Shown in pieces: positions 1 to 7,168 of a stretch of DNA of 13,597 bases (position 1 is the stretch's first letter; each line of letters opens with the position of its first letter). Both the position numbers and the translations under genes were made by a program. The DNA comes from Bacteroidota bacterium (GTDB lineage Bacteria > Bacteroidota > Bacteroidia > Bacteroidales > Rikenellaceae). The stretch lies in contig JAEZTA010000134.1 of the NCBI GenBank assembly GCA_023443765.1, positions 1-13,597 on the forward strand, written 5' to 3'. Under the pieces are notes generated by a model that worked only from the letters and a program-made list of their open reading frames with translations, did not search any database and had not been told where the DNA came from.

Positions 1-1446
1 TACACGGAGTACATCCCGGAGGAGGGCATGCAGGATTTCGAACTGCTCACCACGGGCAAATACGGCGGCATCGGGTCGCTCATCCGCCAGAAAGACGACT
101 ACGTCCGCATCGCGCAGCCCTATCAGGGTTCGCCTGCCGACAAAGCCGGACTGAAAATCGGCGATAAGATTCTCGCCATCGACGGCAAGGAGGCCAAAGG
201 TTTCACCACCGAGCAGGTCTCCTCGCGCCTCAAAGGTGAGCCGGGCAGCAAGGTCAAAGTGACCGTCGAGCACCTCGACGGCACGCAGCAGACCGCAACG
301 ATCCGCCGCGAGCGGATCGCCATCCCGGGCGTCCCTTACGTCGGATGGGCTGCCGACGGCATCGGCTACATCCGCCACGGGGACTTCACCGAAGGGTGTT
401 ACGAAGAGATGCGCCGGGCCATCGAACAACTGCGCGCCGAGGGTGAACTGAAAGGCCTCGTGCTCGACTACCGCTCCAACGGCGGCGGCATCATGCAGGA
501 GGCGATCAAGATACTGGGGATGTTCGTCCCCAAGGGCACTGAAGTGGTCAGCACCAAGGGGCGTTCGGAGGATTCGAAGCAGGTGTTCCGCACCGACTCG
601 GAGCCGATCCTTCCCGACTTGCCGCTGGCCGTGCTGATCAACGGCAATTCGGCTTCGGCAGCCGAGATCGTCGCCGGAGCCTTGCAGGACCTCGACCGCG
701 CCGTGCTGATCGGCCAGCGGAGTTTCGGCAAGGGACTCGTGCAGTCGACCCGCCCGCTGGGCTACAACACCATGCTGAAACTCACCACGGCCAAATACTA
801 CATCCCTTCGGGCCGCTGCATCCAGGCCATCGACTACTCCCATTCGCAGGAGGGTTCGGTGCGAACCGTGCCCGACTCGCTGATCACGGAGTTCACGACC
901 CGCGCGGGCCGCAAGGTCTACGACGGCGGCGGCGTGATGCCCGACATCGCGACCTCCCCGGAGTACATTTCACGCTTCGCCATGACGCTCTATGCGCTGG
1001 GATTCATCGAGGATTTCGGCGACGAATACACGCGCCGCAATCCCAACCAGCAGATCGACATTCGCACCTTCTCGATCACGGACAAGGACTACGCCGACTT
1101 TGCGGAGTTCATGAAAGGCAAGAAGGTTCCCTACGAATCGGACACCCGGCGGGCGCTCAAGGCGCTGAAAAAAGCCGCCGAGGACGACCGCTTCGCCGAA
1201 CTGAAAGACAAGTTCGAGCAGGTGGAGGCCGAGTTGAAGGACGACACGCAGACCAACCTCGAAACCTACCGCACACAGGTCATCGAGACCATCAACAACG
1301 ACATCGTCATGCGTCACGGCTACCAGGCCGGGGTCATCGAACACTCGCTGCCGGGCGACAAGGAGGTGAAACAGGCCGTCGGGGTGCTCAGCAATCCCGC
1401 AGAGTACGTCCGCATCACCCGCGAACAGGACACCAAACGCAAATAA
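1..1446 (+). CDS. S41 family C-terminal processing peptidase with PDZ domain (5' partial)
   Basis: Serine protease of the CtpA/CtpB/Prc family, which cleaves C-terminal tails of envelope proteins, normally in the periplasm. The reading frame is open to the left edge, so the N-terminus (signal peptide and roughly 80 residues, judged from usual family size) is missing; 481 residues are visible. A PDZ domain spans about visible residues 22-105 (GGIG, then SPADKAGLKIGDKILAIDG). The protease core follows, with the catalytic serine as the second Ser of NSASAAEI (codon 655-657, visible residue 219) and the general-base lysine in SFGKG (codon 730-732, residue 244), exactly 25 apart as in CtpB, and Gln at 742-744. 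All three are intact, so it should be active. A charged C-terminal region of about 180 residues follows. The stop lies 4 nt before the histidine kinase ATG, so the two are likely cotranscribed. The family call is firm; the substrate is unknown. Confidence 0.95.
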   Translation, partial: YTEYIPEEGMQDFELLTTGKYGGIGSLIRQKDDYVRIAQPYQGSPADKAGLKIGDKILAIDGKEAKGFTTEQVSSRLKGEPGSKVKVTVEHLDGTQQTATIRRERIAIPGVPYVGWAADGIGYIRHGDFTEGCYEEMRRAIEQLRAEGELKGLVLDYRSNGGGIMQEAIKILGMFVPKGTEVVSTKGRSEDSKQVFRTDSEPILPDLPLAVLINGNSASAAEIVAGALQDLDRAVLIGQRSFGKGLVQSTRPLGYNTMLKLTTAKYYIPSGRCIQAIDYSHSQEGSVRTVPDSLITEFTTRAGRKVYDGGGVMPDIATSPEYISRFAMTLYALGFIEDFGDEYTRRNPNQQIDIRTFSITDKDYADFAEFMKGKKVPYESDTRRALKALKKAAEDDRFAELKDKFEQVEAELKDDTQTNLETYRTQVIETINNDIVMRHGYQAGVIEHSLPGDKEVKQAVGVLSNPAEYVRITREQDTKRK

Positions 1447-1450
1447 GACC

Positions 1451-2626
1451 ATGAAGCTCCGTTCCGAATTCTTCTCGTTCCGCAACCGGGTGGTGGTGAT
1501 CGTCGTCGGGGTATCGCTCGGCGCCGTATCGTTGCTCTACACCAACAACATGGCCAAGCGGCTGAGGGAGAAGGAGCAGCACGACGTGGCCCTGTGGGCC
1601 CACGCCATGGAGCGTGTCACGCGCGACGTACTGGGCGGCACGATCCAGGACCCGTTCGTAGCCGACATCATGTCCAACGGCAACAACATCCCGTTCATCA
1701 TCACCAACGAGAACCTGGAGGTCATCAACTCGCACCTCATTCCCGAGAAGATCATCAACCACCCCGGGCGGCTGCGGAAGCAGATCGACAAATTCTCGGT
1801 GGAAAACCCGCCGATCCCCGTGAAATTCTTCTGGTCGTCGCAGCACTACCACATCATCTTCTACGGCAAGTCGGCGCTGCTCAAGTCGCTCTACTACTTC
1901 CCATACGTGCAAATCCTCGTCATCACAGCCTTCATCGCACTGGGATTCATTGCTTTCCGCTCGTCGAAACACGACGAGCAGAACCGCGTCTGGATCGGGC
2001 TGGCCAAGGAGACCGCCCACCAGCTGGGAACCCCGACCTCGTCGTTGCTGGGCTGGATCGAATACCTGCGGACGCAGAATGTGGACCAGACCGCCGTCGA
2101 GGAGATGAACAAGGACCTCACCCACCTGATGAAGATCGTGGACCGTTTCTCGAAAATCGGCTCCGAAACGCCCCTCACCCCGGCGAACATCAACGAGGTG
2201 GTGGGCGAATCGGTCATGTATTTCCGCAAGCGCATCCCCCGCAACGTGACGCTCGACTACAACGGATTGGCCATCGCCCCTGTGCAGGCCAACATCAACA
2301 TCGCCCTGTTCGAATGGGTCGTGGAGAACCTGATGAAGAACTCGCTCGACGCCCTGCAGGGCCACGGAGCGCTCGACGTACGGATTTCGTCGGACGACAA
2401 GGATGTGATGATCGACGTGAAGGACACCGGCAAGGGCATTCCCAAGAGTAACTGGAAACGCATCTTCGAGCCGGGATTCACGACCAAAACCCGCGGCTGG
2501 GGCCTCGGACTGTCGCTCTCGCGCCGCATCGTCGAGGAGTACCACCAGGGTAAAATCGCCGTCATCGACTCCGAAATCGGCAAGGGAACCACCATCCGCA
2601 TCACCCTCAAACGCGTCTTCGCCTGA
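1451..2626 (+). CDS. Membrane sensor histidine kinase (HQLGTP-type H-box, no HAMP seen)
   Basis: Two-component sensor kinase of 391 residues. One membrane segment lies near residues 13-30 and a second near 150-172, enclosing a periplasmic sensor region of about 120 residues with no family I recognise. The phosphoacceptor is His190 in ETAHQLGTPTSSL, a variant H-box in place of the usual SHELRTPL. The ATPase domain has an N-box (E292-N297 in ENLMKNSLDA), a G1 box DTGKG (325-329), an F-box-like EPGFTTK and a G2 box GWGLGL (349-354), so the catalytic parts look complete. There is no HAMP between TM2 and the H-box; the linker is only about 15 residues. No response regulator is encoded in the window, so its partner is elsewhere or beyond the left edge. 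It starts 4 nt after the S41 peptidase, and its TGA overlaps the next ATG by one base (TGATG), which points to translational coupling with the DUF4271 protein. Confidence 0.93.
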   Translation: MKLRSEFFSFRNRVVVIVVGVSLGAVSLLYTNNMAKRLREKEQHDVALWAHAMERVTRDVLGGTIQDPFVADIMSNGNNIPFIITNENLEVINSHLIPEKIINHPGRLRKQIDKFSVENPPIPVKFFWSSQHYHIIFYGKSALLKSLYYFPYVQILVITAFIALGFIAFRSSKHDEQNRVWIGLAKETAHQLGTPTSSLLGWIEYLRTQNVDQTAVEEMNKDLTHLMKIVDRFSKIGSETPLTPANINEVVGESVMYFRKRIPRNVTLDYNGLAIAPVQANINIALFEWVVENLMKNSLDALQGHGALDVRISSDDKDVMIDVKDTGKGIPKSNWKRIFEPGFTTKTRGWGLGLSLSRRIVEEYHQGKIAVIDSEIGKGTTIRITLKRVFA

Positions 2627-3642
2627 TGACCGACTCGTTGGCACATATCGCAGTGCCCCGGGCCGATTCCGCAGCCGCAAGGCCGGGACCGACCGTCCGC
2701 ACGGGTTATGGCCTCGGCCTGGAGACCATCCGGACCGGAACCGAGGCGGTCCAAACCATCCCGGAACCGGTCCAGGCCGCCGATTCGGCCGGATTCGCAC
2801 CGGCGGATTCGACCTTCACCGATGCCGCTCCTGCGGATAGCCTCGCCGCGCTCTTTCCTTTAGCATCCGCGGGCCCGGCGACCCCTTCCGTCTGGCGCGA
2901 CACGACCTCCACGGCGGTTTTCGGAGTACAGTCCGTCGTCGCCGAGCCGACCCGGATTCCGCTCGCACCCCCGCCGTCGCTCACCGACAATGCCGGTTTT
3001 CAGGGCTTCGTCCTGCTGCTGGCAGTAACCTATGCCATGCTGCTCTACCGCAACCTCGGTGACGTGCGGACCCTGCTGGGCCGCATCTCACGCGACACAG
3101 CCTCGGGAGAACGCCTCTCGGAAGACCCCGGCGGCAGCGGTTACTCGCGGTTCCTGCACATCGCGACGACAATCGGGCTGCTTTTCATGGGGGTCGCAGT
3201 GGTCAAATACAGCGACACGCTGATGCCCGGACAATCGGTGGAGACCATCCCACATGGCGCCGTGCTATTCATGAGCCTGCTGGTGACGCTGGCCTGGATG
3301 GGCGTGGCGATCTACCAGGCAATTGTCGTACGCCTGGCCGGAGCCATCACCCTCACACAGCCTTTCATTTCGCAGCTCGTGCTGCTCAAACGGACCTATT
3401 TTTCCCTCTCGGTCATCGTCACCTCGCCTGCACTGCTGCTCTTCGCCCTCTGCCCGCGCGGCACGGGCGGCGTCTGGTTCTGCGTCGTGGCAATCGAATT
3501 GATCGCCGTGTCCGCTTTATACCTCCGGGAGACATTAAACCTGTTTCTTTCCAAAAAAGTTTCGATTTTGCATTGGTTTTTGTACCTTTGCACCGTGGAA
3601 GTCTTCCCAATCAGCCTATTATGGTTACTTGCGGCAAGATGA
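2626..3642 (+). CDS. DUF4271 domain membrane protein with long disordered N-terminus
   Basis: A 338-residue membrane protein of unknown function. The C-terminal two thirds fits DUF4271, a Bacteroidota family typically found beside uroporphyrinogen-III synthase, as here. Six hydrophobic segments are visible at about residues 126-143, 176-196, 211-235, 258-277, 283-300 and 314-336, the last ending near LYLCTVEVFPISLLWLL. The first 120 or so residues are a low-complexity Ala/Pro/Asp/Ser/Thr stretch with four ADS triplets (RADS, AADS, PADS, PADS) and no hydrophobic core, presumably disordered. The start at 2626 overlaps the kinase stop by one base; no internal ATG closer to the first membrane segment is obvious. 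The 3' end overlaps the leader of the hemD gene and holds a promoter-like element. Assignment rests on recognition of the membrane pattern and the gene order, not on a search. Confidence 0.82.
   Translation: MTDSLAHIAVPRADSAAARPGPTVRTGYGLGLETIRTGTEAVQTIPEPVQAADSAGFAPADSTFTDAAPADSLAALFPLASAGPATPSVWRDTTSTAVFGVQSVVAEPTRIPLAPPPSLTDNAGFQGFVLLLAVTYAMLLYRNLGDVRTLLGRISRDTASGERLSEDPGGSGYSRFLHIATTIGLLFMGVAVVKYSDTLMPGQSVETIPHGAVLFMSLLVTLAWMGVAIYQAIVVRLAGAITLTQPFISQLVLLKRTYFSLSVIVTSPALLLFALCPRGTGGVWFCVVAIELIAVSALYLRETLNLFLSKKVSILHWFLYLCTVEVFPISLLWLLAAR
3560..3590 (+). promoter_or_regulatory. Internal Bacteroidota-type promoter for hemD-rnpA-yidD
   Basis: TACCTTTG at 3583-3590 matches the Bacteroidota -7 consensus TAnnTTTG exactly. 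An imperfect -33 element (TTTC, 3560-3563) lies 19 nt upstream, within the usual spacing. It sits in the last codons of the DUF4271 gene, in a stretch that is clearly more AT-rich than its surroundings. The expected transcript start, near 3597, would give hemD a leader of about 80 nt if translation begins at 3680. Confidence 0.5.
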
Positions 3643-3679
3643 CACCGCAAAGACAAACCTAATTAATCAATCCGCAACA

Positions 3680-4543
3680 TTGAAAGTTAAGAATGTACTA
3701 GTTTCGCAACCGAGGCCTGCAGTTATTGAAAAGTCCCCGTTCTACGAATTGTCCCAGAAATACCATGTGGAGATCACCTACAGGCCCTTCATCCGTGTAG
3801 AAGGTGTCTCCCTGAAGGAGTTCCGCGCCCAACGGGTCGAGATACTCACGCACACAGCGGTCATTTTCACCTCCCGCACGACGGTCGACAGCTTCTTCCA
3901 CATCTGCGAAGAGGCGCGCATCACCGTGCCCGAAACCATGAAATACATCTGCCAGACAGAGGCCGTAGCCCTCTACCTGCAGAAATATATCGTCTACCGC
4001 AAACGCAAGATTTCGTTTGCCGACGGATCGTTCACATCGCTCGTCGAACTGATCATCAAGCACAAGGATGAGAAATTCCTGCTCTCGCTGAGCGAACCCC
4101 ACAAACCCGAACTTCCGGAGACGCTTTCCAAGCTCAAGCTTTCGTTCGATCCGGTCATCCTGGCCCGTACGGTCACCGGGGAACTGGACGACGTTAAACT
4201 GGCCGATTACGACCTGCTGGCGCTCTATTCGCCCTCGGATGTCAAGGCCCTCATCGAGAAATTCGGAACCGACAACCTGCCCGCCATAGCAGTCTTCGGC
4301 GAAAGCACGCTGCGTGCCGCCCTCACCGGCGGAATAACCGTGCTGGCCAACGCCCCGACGCCCGAAGCCCCCTCGATGGTCAAGGCCATCGACCTCTACC
4401 TGCAAAAGGTGCAGAAAGGCGAGGAGATCGTACCCGTGGAGCTGGTGACCGACGCCCGTAAGGAGGAGTTCATCCGCAGCCAGCAGCACAAGCTGACCAA
4501 GAAGGGCCGCACGCGCCGTCCGGCCTCCGAATCCCGCAAATAA
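3680..4543 (+). CDS. hemD: Uroporphyrinogen-III synthase domain protein
   Basis: Protein of about 287 residues of the HemD type, which converts hydroxymethylbilane to uroporphyrinogen III in tetrapyrrole synthesis. The Bacteroidota form is recognisable by its opening (VKNVLVSQPRP, KSPFYELSQKY, RPFIRVEG), by the central HTAVIFTSRTTVDSFF and PETMKYIC, and by the YLQKYIVYRKRKISF region. The frame has no ATG or GTG near the conserved start. TTG at 3680 (then Lys-Val-Lys-Asn) fits the family N-terminus best; a TTG at 3629 would add 17 unconserved residues and overlap the upstream stop. The last 30 or so residues form a basic tail (KLTKKGRTRRP) that looks like an add-on to the HemD fold. It is followed after 21 nt by rnpA. 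Many Bacteroidota with this protein have incomplete heme pathways, so its enzymatic role is not certain. Confidence 0.85.
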   Translation: MKVKNVLVSQPRPAVIEKSPFYELSQKYHVEITYRPFIRVEGVSLKEFRAQRVEILTHTAVIFTSRTTVDSFFHICEEARITVPETMKYICQTEAVALYLQKYIVYRKRKISFADGSFTSLVELIIKHKDEKFLLSLSEPHKPELPETLSKLKLSFDPVILARTVTGELDDVKLADYDLLALYSPSDVKALIEKFGTDNLPAIAVFGESTLRAALTGGITVLANAPTPEAPSMVKAIDLYLQKVQKGEEIVPVELVTDARKEEFIRSQQHKLTKKGRTRRPASESRK

Positions 4544-4564
4544 GGGCCCGAAGCCCCTGCCGCC

Positions 4565-4933
4565 ATGTCCGCAAACTCGCTGTCCCGCACCGAAAGGCTC
4601 CGCTCGCTCGGGGCCGTGCGCCGTATGTTCGAGAGCGGCGAGAGTGGCTTCATCTTCCCGTTCCGCTACGTGTGGTTCGCGGAACCCGACACCGAACAAT
4701 CGGTCGAGGTGATGTTTTCGGTCCCCAAGAAGTTCCACAAACGGGCCAATAAACGCAACCTGCTGCGCCGCCGCACGAAGGAGGCCTACCGCCTGCAAAA
4801 ACAGATCCTGCACGACGGCAAGCCGGTCAACCTCGACCTGGCGCTGATCTACTCGTCGAAGGAGGAGCTGTCCTATAAAACCGTCGCAAATGCAGTCCGC
4901 AGGATTCTGGAGTCGGTCGTGGAGCATCTTTAA
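4565..4933 (+). CDS. rnpA: Ribonuclease P protein component
   Basis: A 122-residue small basic protein that assists the RNase P RNA in 5' maturation of tRNA precursors. The signature is the RNR motif at residues 56-76 (KFHKRANKRNLLRRRTKEAYR, written here in part: KRANKRNLLRRRTKEAYR), preceded by the strand VEVMFSVPKK and an N-terminal SRTERLRS that matches the usual LxxxxRLR opening. Length is normal for the family. It starts 21 nt after hemD, and its 3' end overlaps yidD by 44 nt in another frame. Unlike in Proteobacteria and Firmicutes, rpmH and dnaA are not beside it; linkage to hemD and DUF4271 is the arrangement I know from Bacteroidota. Confidence 0.95.
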   Translation: MSANSLSRTERLRSLGAVRRMFESGESGFIFPFRYVWFAEPDTEQSVEVMFSVPKKFHKRANKRNLLRRRTKEAYRLQKQILHDGKPVNLDLALIYSSKEELSYKTVANAVRRILESVVEHL

Positions 4934-5150
4934 ACGGATATGCGCCCTGCCGCTGATCGGGCTGGTGAAGTTCTACCAGCTCTGCATCTCACCGTTTACG
5001 CCCCCGTCGTGCCGCTTCACCCCCACCTGCTCGCAGTATGCCCTCGAAGCGCTGCGCAAATACGGTCCCGTCAAGGGACTGTGGCTGGCCGTGCGGCGAC
5101 TTTCGAAATGCCATCCGTGGGGCGGCAGCGGTTACGATCCCGTGCCGTAA
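4890..5150 (+). CDS. yidD: Membrane protein insertion efficiency factor YidD
   Basis: An 86-residue protein of the YidD family, a small membrane-associated protein that helps YidC-dependent insertion of inner-membrane proteins. The family hallmark is clear: FYQLCISPFTPPSCRFTPTC (residues 28-47), then SQYALEAL, KYGPVKGLWLAVRRLSKCHPW and the terminal GGSGYDPVP. The conserved cysteines (41, 47 and the one in KCHPW) are present. The ATG lies inside the 3' end of rnpA (44 nt overlap). No other common start codon occurs before the hydrophobic segment, so the overlapping start is accepted. The overlap suggests that yidD translation depends on rnpA translation. Confidence 0.95.
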   Translation: MQSAGFWSRSWSIFKRICALPLIGLVKFYQLCISPFTPPSCRFTPTCSQYALEALRKYGPVKGLWLAVRRLSKCHPWGGSGYDPVP

Positions 5151-5158
5151 ACAAAAGA

Positions 5159-5186
5159 GACGGCCGGCTGTAAAAAGCCGACCGTC
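5159..5186 (+). terminator. GC-rich hairpin just after yidD
   Basis: GACGGCCGGCT (5159-5169) pairs with AGCCGACCGTC (5176-5186) with one mismatch and a 6-nt loop, starting 8 nt after the yidD stop. There is no run of T after the stem on the plus strand (CCTCCAAAAAAG follows), so it may be an RNA 3'-end stabiliser rather than a full intrinsic terminator. On the minus strand the A-rich flank and loop do not make a better case. Confidence 0.45.
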
Positions 5187-5269
5187 CCTCCAAAAAAGCT
5201 GCGTCACTTCTTCTCCTTTGAATCCATTTATTTTCAGGAACAAAGATTACAACCTTTTCGGGATAAATC

Positions 5270-5300
5270 AATCCCGACCTTAAAGATTAAGGTCGGGATT
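5270..5300 (+). terminator. Perfect 13-bp hairpin between convergent yidD and efflux genes
   Basis: AATCCCGACCTTA (5270-5282) pairs perfectly with TAAGGTCGGGATT (5288-5300) around a 5-nt loop. On the plus strand it is followed by TCGCTTTTC, so it could end the hemD-rnpA-yidD transcript. On the minus strand it lies 38 nt past the stop of the cation efflux gene. A bidirectional terminator between convergent genes is the simplest reading. CGGGAT at 5259-5264 can also pair with ATCCCG at 5271-5276, competing with the main stem. Confidence 0.65.
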
Positions 5301-5338
5301 TCGCTTTTCAATTGAACATTTCAGTCCTGCTACACCAA

Positions 5339-6232
5339 TCAGTCGTGCAGATCGCCGCACTGTTCGGTGGTGGACTCGAATTCGAGTGTCACATGGGGGA
5401 TTCCGGAGGCGGCCAGCAAGGCCTTCAGGTCACGTTTCACACACTCCATCCGCGAAAGGCTGTCGAGCACGACATGGGCCGTCAGAGCGTTTTCGGTCGT
5501 ACTGATGGCCCAAACGTGAATATGGTGAACCTCCTTCACGCCCGGAACGGCAGTCATCTTCTCCCCGATCCCGATAACGTCAATATCCCCGGGAACCCCG
5601 TCGAGCGAAAGGCGCAGGCTGTCGCGCGTCAGCGACCAGACCGACGCCACGATCACCACAGCGACGACCAGGCCCACGATCGGGTCGACGATCGTCCAGC
5701 CCGTCCACGAAATCACGAGGCCCGAAACCAGCACCCCCACCGACACCAACGCATCGGCAGCCATGTGCAGGTAAGCCCCCTTGACATTCAGGTCGCGGTC
5801 CTTGTCCTTCATGAACAACCACGCCGTGAAACCGTTGATCACCACGCCGATACCTGCCGTCCAGGCAATGGCGCCGCCCTCGACGGGCGCGGGATGCAGC
5901 ATACGGCCGATGCTCTCGGCGACGATGACCCCGACGGCGATCAGCAGGATCACCGAATTGAGCAGCGAAATCAGCACCGTGCTCTTCTTATATCCATAGG
6001 TGTACTTCGGCGTTGCATGGGCCTGCGCCAGCCGGAAGGCCAGCATGGCCAACAGCAGGCTGGCGACATCGGAAAGGTTGTGTCCGGCATCGGACAACAG
6101 CCCCATCGAGCCGTAATAGATTCCCACGGCGAATTCGACGATCACGAAGGCTACGTTGAGCGAAATGCCCAGAATAAAAGCCTTGTTGAGCGACGAAACC
6201 GCGTGGTCGTGGTGGTGATGTTCGTGCGTCAT
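5339..6232 (-). CDS. Cation diffusion facilitator family transporter (zinc-type, CzcD/ZitB-like)
   Basis: A 297-residue inner-membrane antiporter expected to export divalent metal ions in exchange for protons. The N-terminus is His-rich (HEHHHHDH, residues 3-10), typical of zinc members. Six membrane segments are evident, with metal-site residues H51 and D55 (SDAGHNLSD, TM2) and H156 and D160 (LHMAADAL, TM5). HxxxD in both helices is the pattern of Zn-preferring CDFs, rather than the DxxxD of Fe/Mn members. A C-terminal cytoplasmic domain follows (GVKEVHHIHVWAIS, then HVTLEFES). Its ATG overlaps the stop of the upstream hemerythrin-HTH regulator by 4 nt, so it should be cotranscribed and translationally coupled with it. 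Family is certain; the Zn preference is inferred from the motif. Confidence 0.95.
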   Translation of the reverse strand: MTHEHHHHDHAVSSLNKAFILGISLNVAFVIVEFAVGIYYGSMGLLSDAGHNLSDVASLLLAMLAFRLAQAHATPKYTYGYKKSTVLISLLNSVILLIAVGVIVAESIGRMLHPAPVEGGAIAWTAGIGVVINGFTAWLFMKDKDRDLNVKGAYLHMAADALVSVGVLVSGLVISWTGWTIVDPIVGLVVAVVIVASVWSLTRDSLRLSLDGVPGDIDVIGIGEKMTAVPGVKEVHHIHVWAISTTENALTAHVVLDSLSRMECVKRDLKALLAASGIPHVTLEFESTTEQCGDLHD

Positions 6233-7161
6233 GACTGCGAATCGGCTATGGTATCCTTGATTTCGGACAATTCCACCAGTTTGTTGACAATGGCATAGAT
6301 CGTAAGCCCCGCCGCAGAATGTATCTGGAGCTTCGCGGCGATGTTGCGGCGGTGGGTGATCACGGTGTGGGCCGAGATGCAGAGCGCCTCGGCGATCTGC
6401 TTGTTGGTCAGACCCTTCACCACGCAGACGATGATCTCCTTCTCGCGGGTGCTCAGTGGTTCCGGCTTCACCGCGCGGGGACCCGTCGCTGCCAGTCGTT
6501 CGACGGCCGGAATGAAGAGTTCGTCCTCCACCGCATTGTGCGAAGCAAGTTCGTGCTCACAGTTGAAGATGTCGAACAACACACCGTTCAGTTCATTCGT
6601 GCTGCCCGAAGGATAGTATTTGATGATGATGTTCTTCAATTCGCGCAACTTAATCTCGACCTGATCGTGCTGGCGGCGGAAAATGTCGATCGAATAGGCC
6701 ATGTTCTTCTCGCCTGCGAGCAGCGACTCGACATAGGGAAAAACGGTCTGCTCCTCGTAGGACATGTGGCGCTGGACCTCTGCGGCATATTCGTCGAAAA
6801 AGCGCATGATAGCGAACGAAACGTCGCTCTGGGCGCAATCGACCGCCTCGATCAGCTTGCGGCGGATTGCCGGAAGCCGGAAATCGAGAAAATAACCGTG
6901 GGAGTTGTGCAGGTAGTTGGTCAGCGAACGCACCGAGACCTCCCCGGCCAGCTCAGCGCCGTTGCCGAAGTTCATCAGCATGTTCACCACGGCGAGGAAC
7001 GTTTCGGCGTCGACCTTATTCTCTTCGCACACCTCGGCGATGGTCTTGTCGCCGAATCCCAGCGCAATGCCGAAGCGGCTCATCACCTGCAACACGGCGT
7101 AACGATCGCAAACCAGATCGCACATTCTGTCTTCACCCGTATATCCACCATTCTTATACAT
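6229..7161 (-). CDS. Hemerythrin/RIC-like di-iron domain fused to LuxR-type HTH regulator
   Basis: A 310-residue putative sensor-regulator. Residues 1-80 resemble the N-terminal ScdA/YtfE-like region (DRYAVLQVMSRFGIALGFGDKTIAEVC). Residues 85-221 form a hemerythrin HHE domain that keeps a full di-iron ligand set in the YtfE (RIC) pattern: H85 or H88, H132xxxE136, H165, H208xxxE212. Residues 236-295 are a LuxR/GerE HTH (LSTREKEIIVCVVKGLTNKQIAEALCISAHTV, recognition helix near 263-278). The expected job is transcription control in response to NO, oxygen or iron state; the signal is inference. ATG at 7161 is chosen because MYKN...DRMCDL fits the family start; ATG 7167 (two residues longer) and ATG 7125 are alternatives. 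A GTG at 7215 lies upstream of the predicted transcript start and is rejected. Its stop overlaps the CDF gene start by 4 nt. Confidence 0.85.
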   Translation of the reverse strand: MYKNGGYTGEDRMCDLVCDRYAVLQVMSRFGIALGFGDKTIAEVCEENKVDAETFLAVVNMLMNFGNGAELAGEVSVRSLTNYLHNSHGYFLDFRLPAIRRKLIEAVDCAQSDVSFAIMRFFDEYAAEVQRHMSYEEQTVFPYVESLLAGEKNMAYSIDIFRRQHDQVEIKLRELKNIIIKYYPSGSTNELNGVLFDIFNCEHELASHNAVEDELFIPAVERLAATGPRAVKPEPLSTREKEIIVCVVKGLTNKQIAEALCISAHTVITHRRNIAAKLQIHSAAGLTIYAIVNKLVELSEIKDTIADSQS

Positions 7162-7168
7162 AAACATA

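Noticed and set aside
1415..2800. A 461-codon minus-strand open frame opposite the histidine kinase
   Set aside because: Shadow of the kinase gene: no domain, composition typical of antisense translation (His, Asp, Val, Arg), and the sense strand has every kinase motif.
3698..4927. A 409-codon minus-strand open frame opposite hemD and rnpA
   Set aside because: Crosses two real genes in antisense and shows no recognisable domain.
5312..6298. A 328-codon plus-strand open frame opposite the CDF transporter
   Set aside because: Translation is His/Asp/Arg/Gln-rich, as expected for the complement of a hydrophobic transporter; the sense gene has both HxxxD metal sites.
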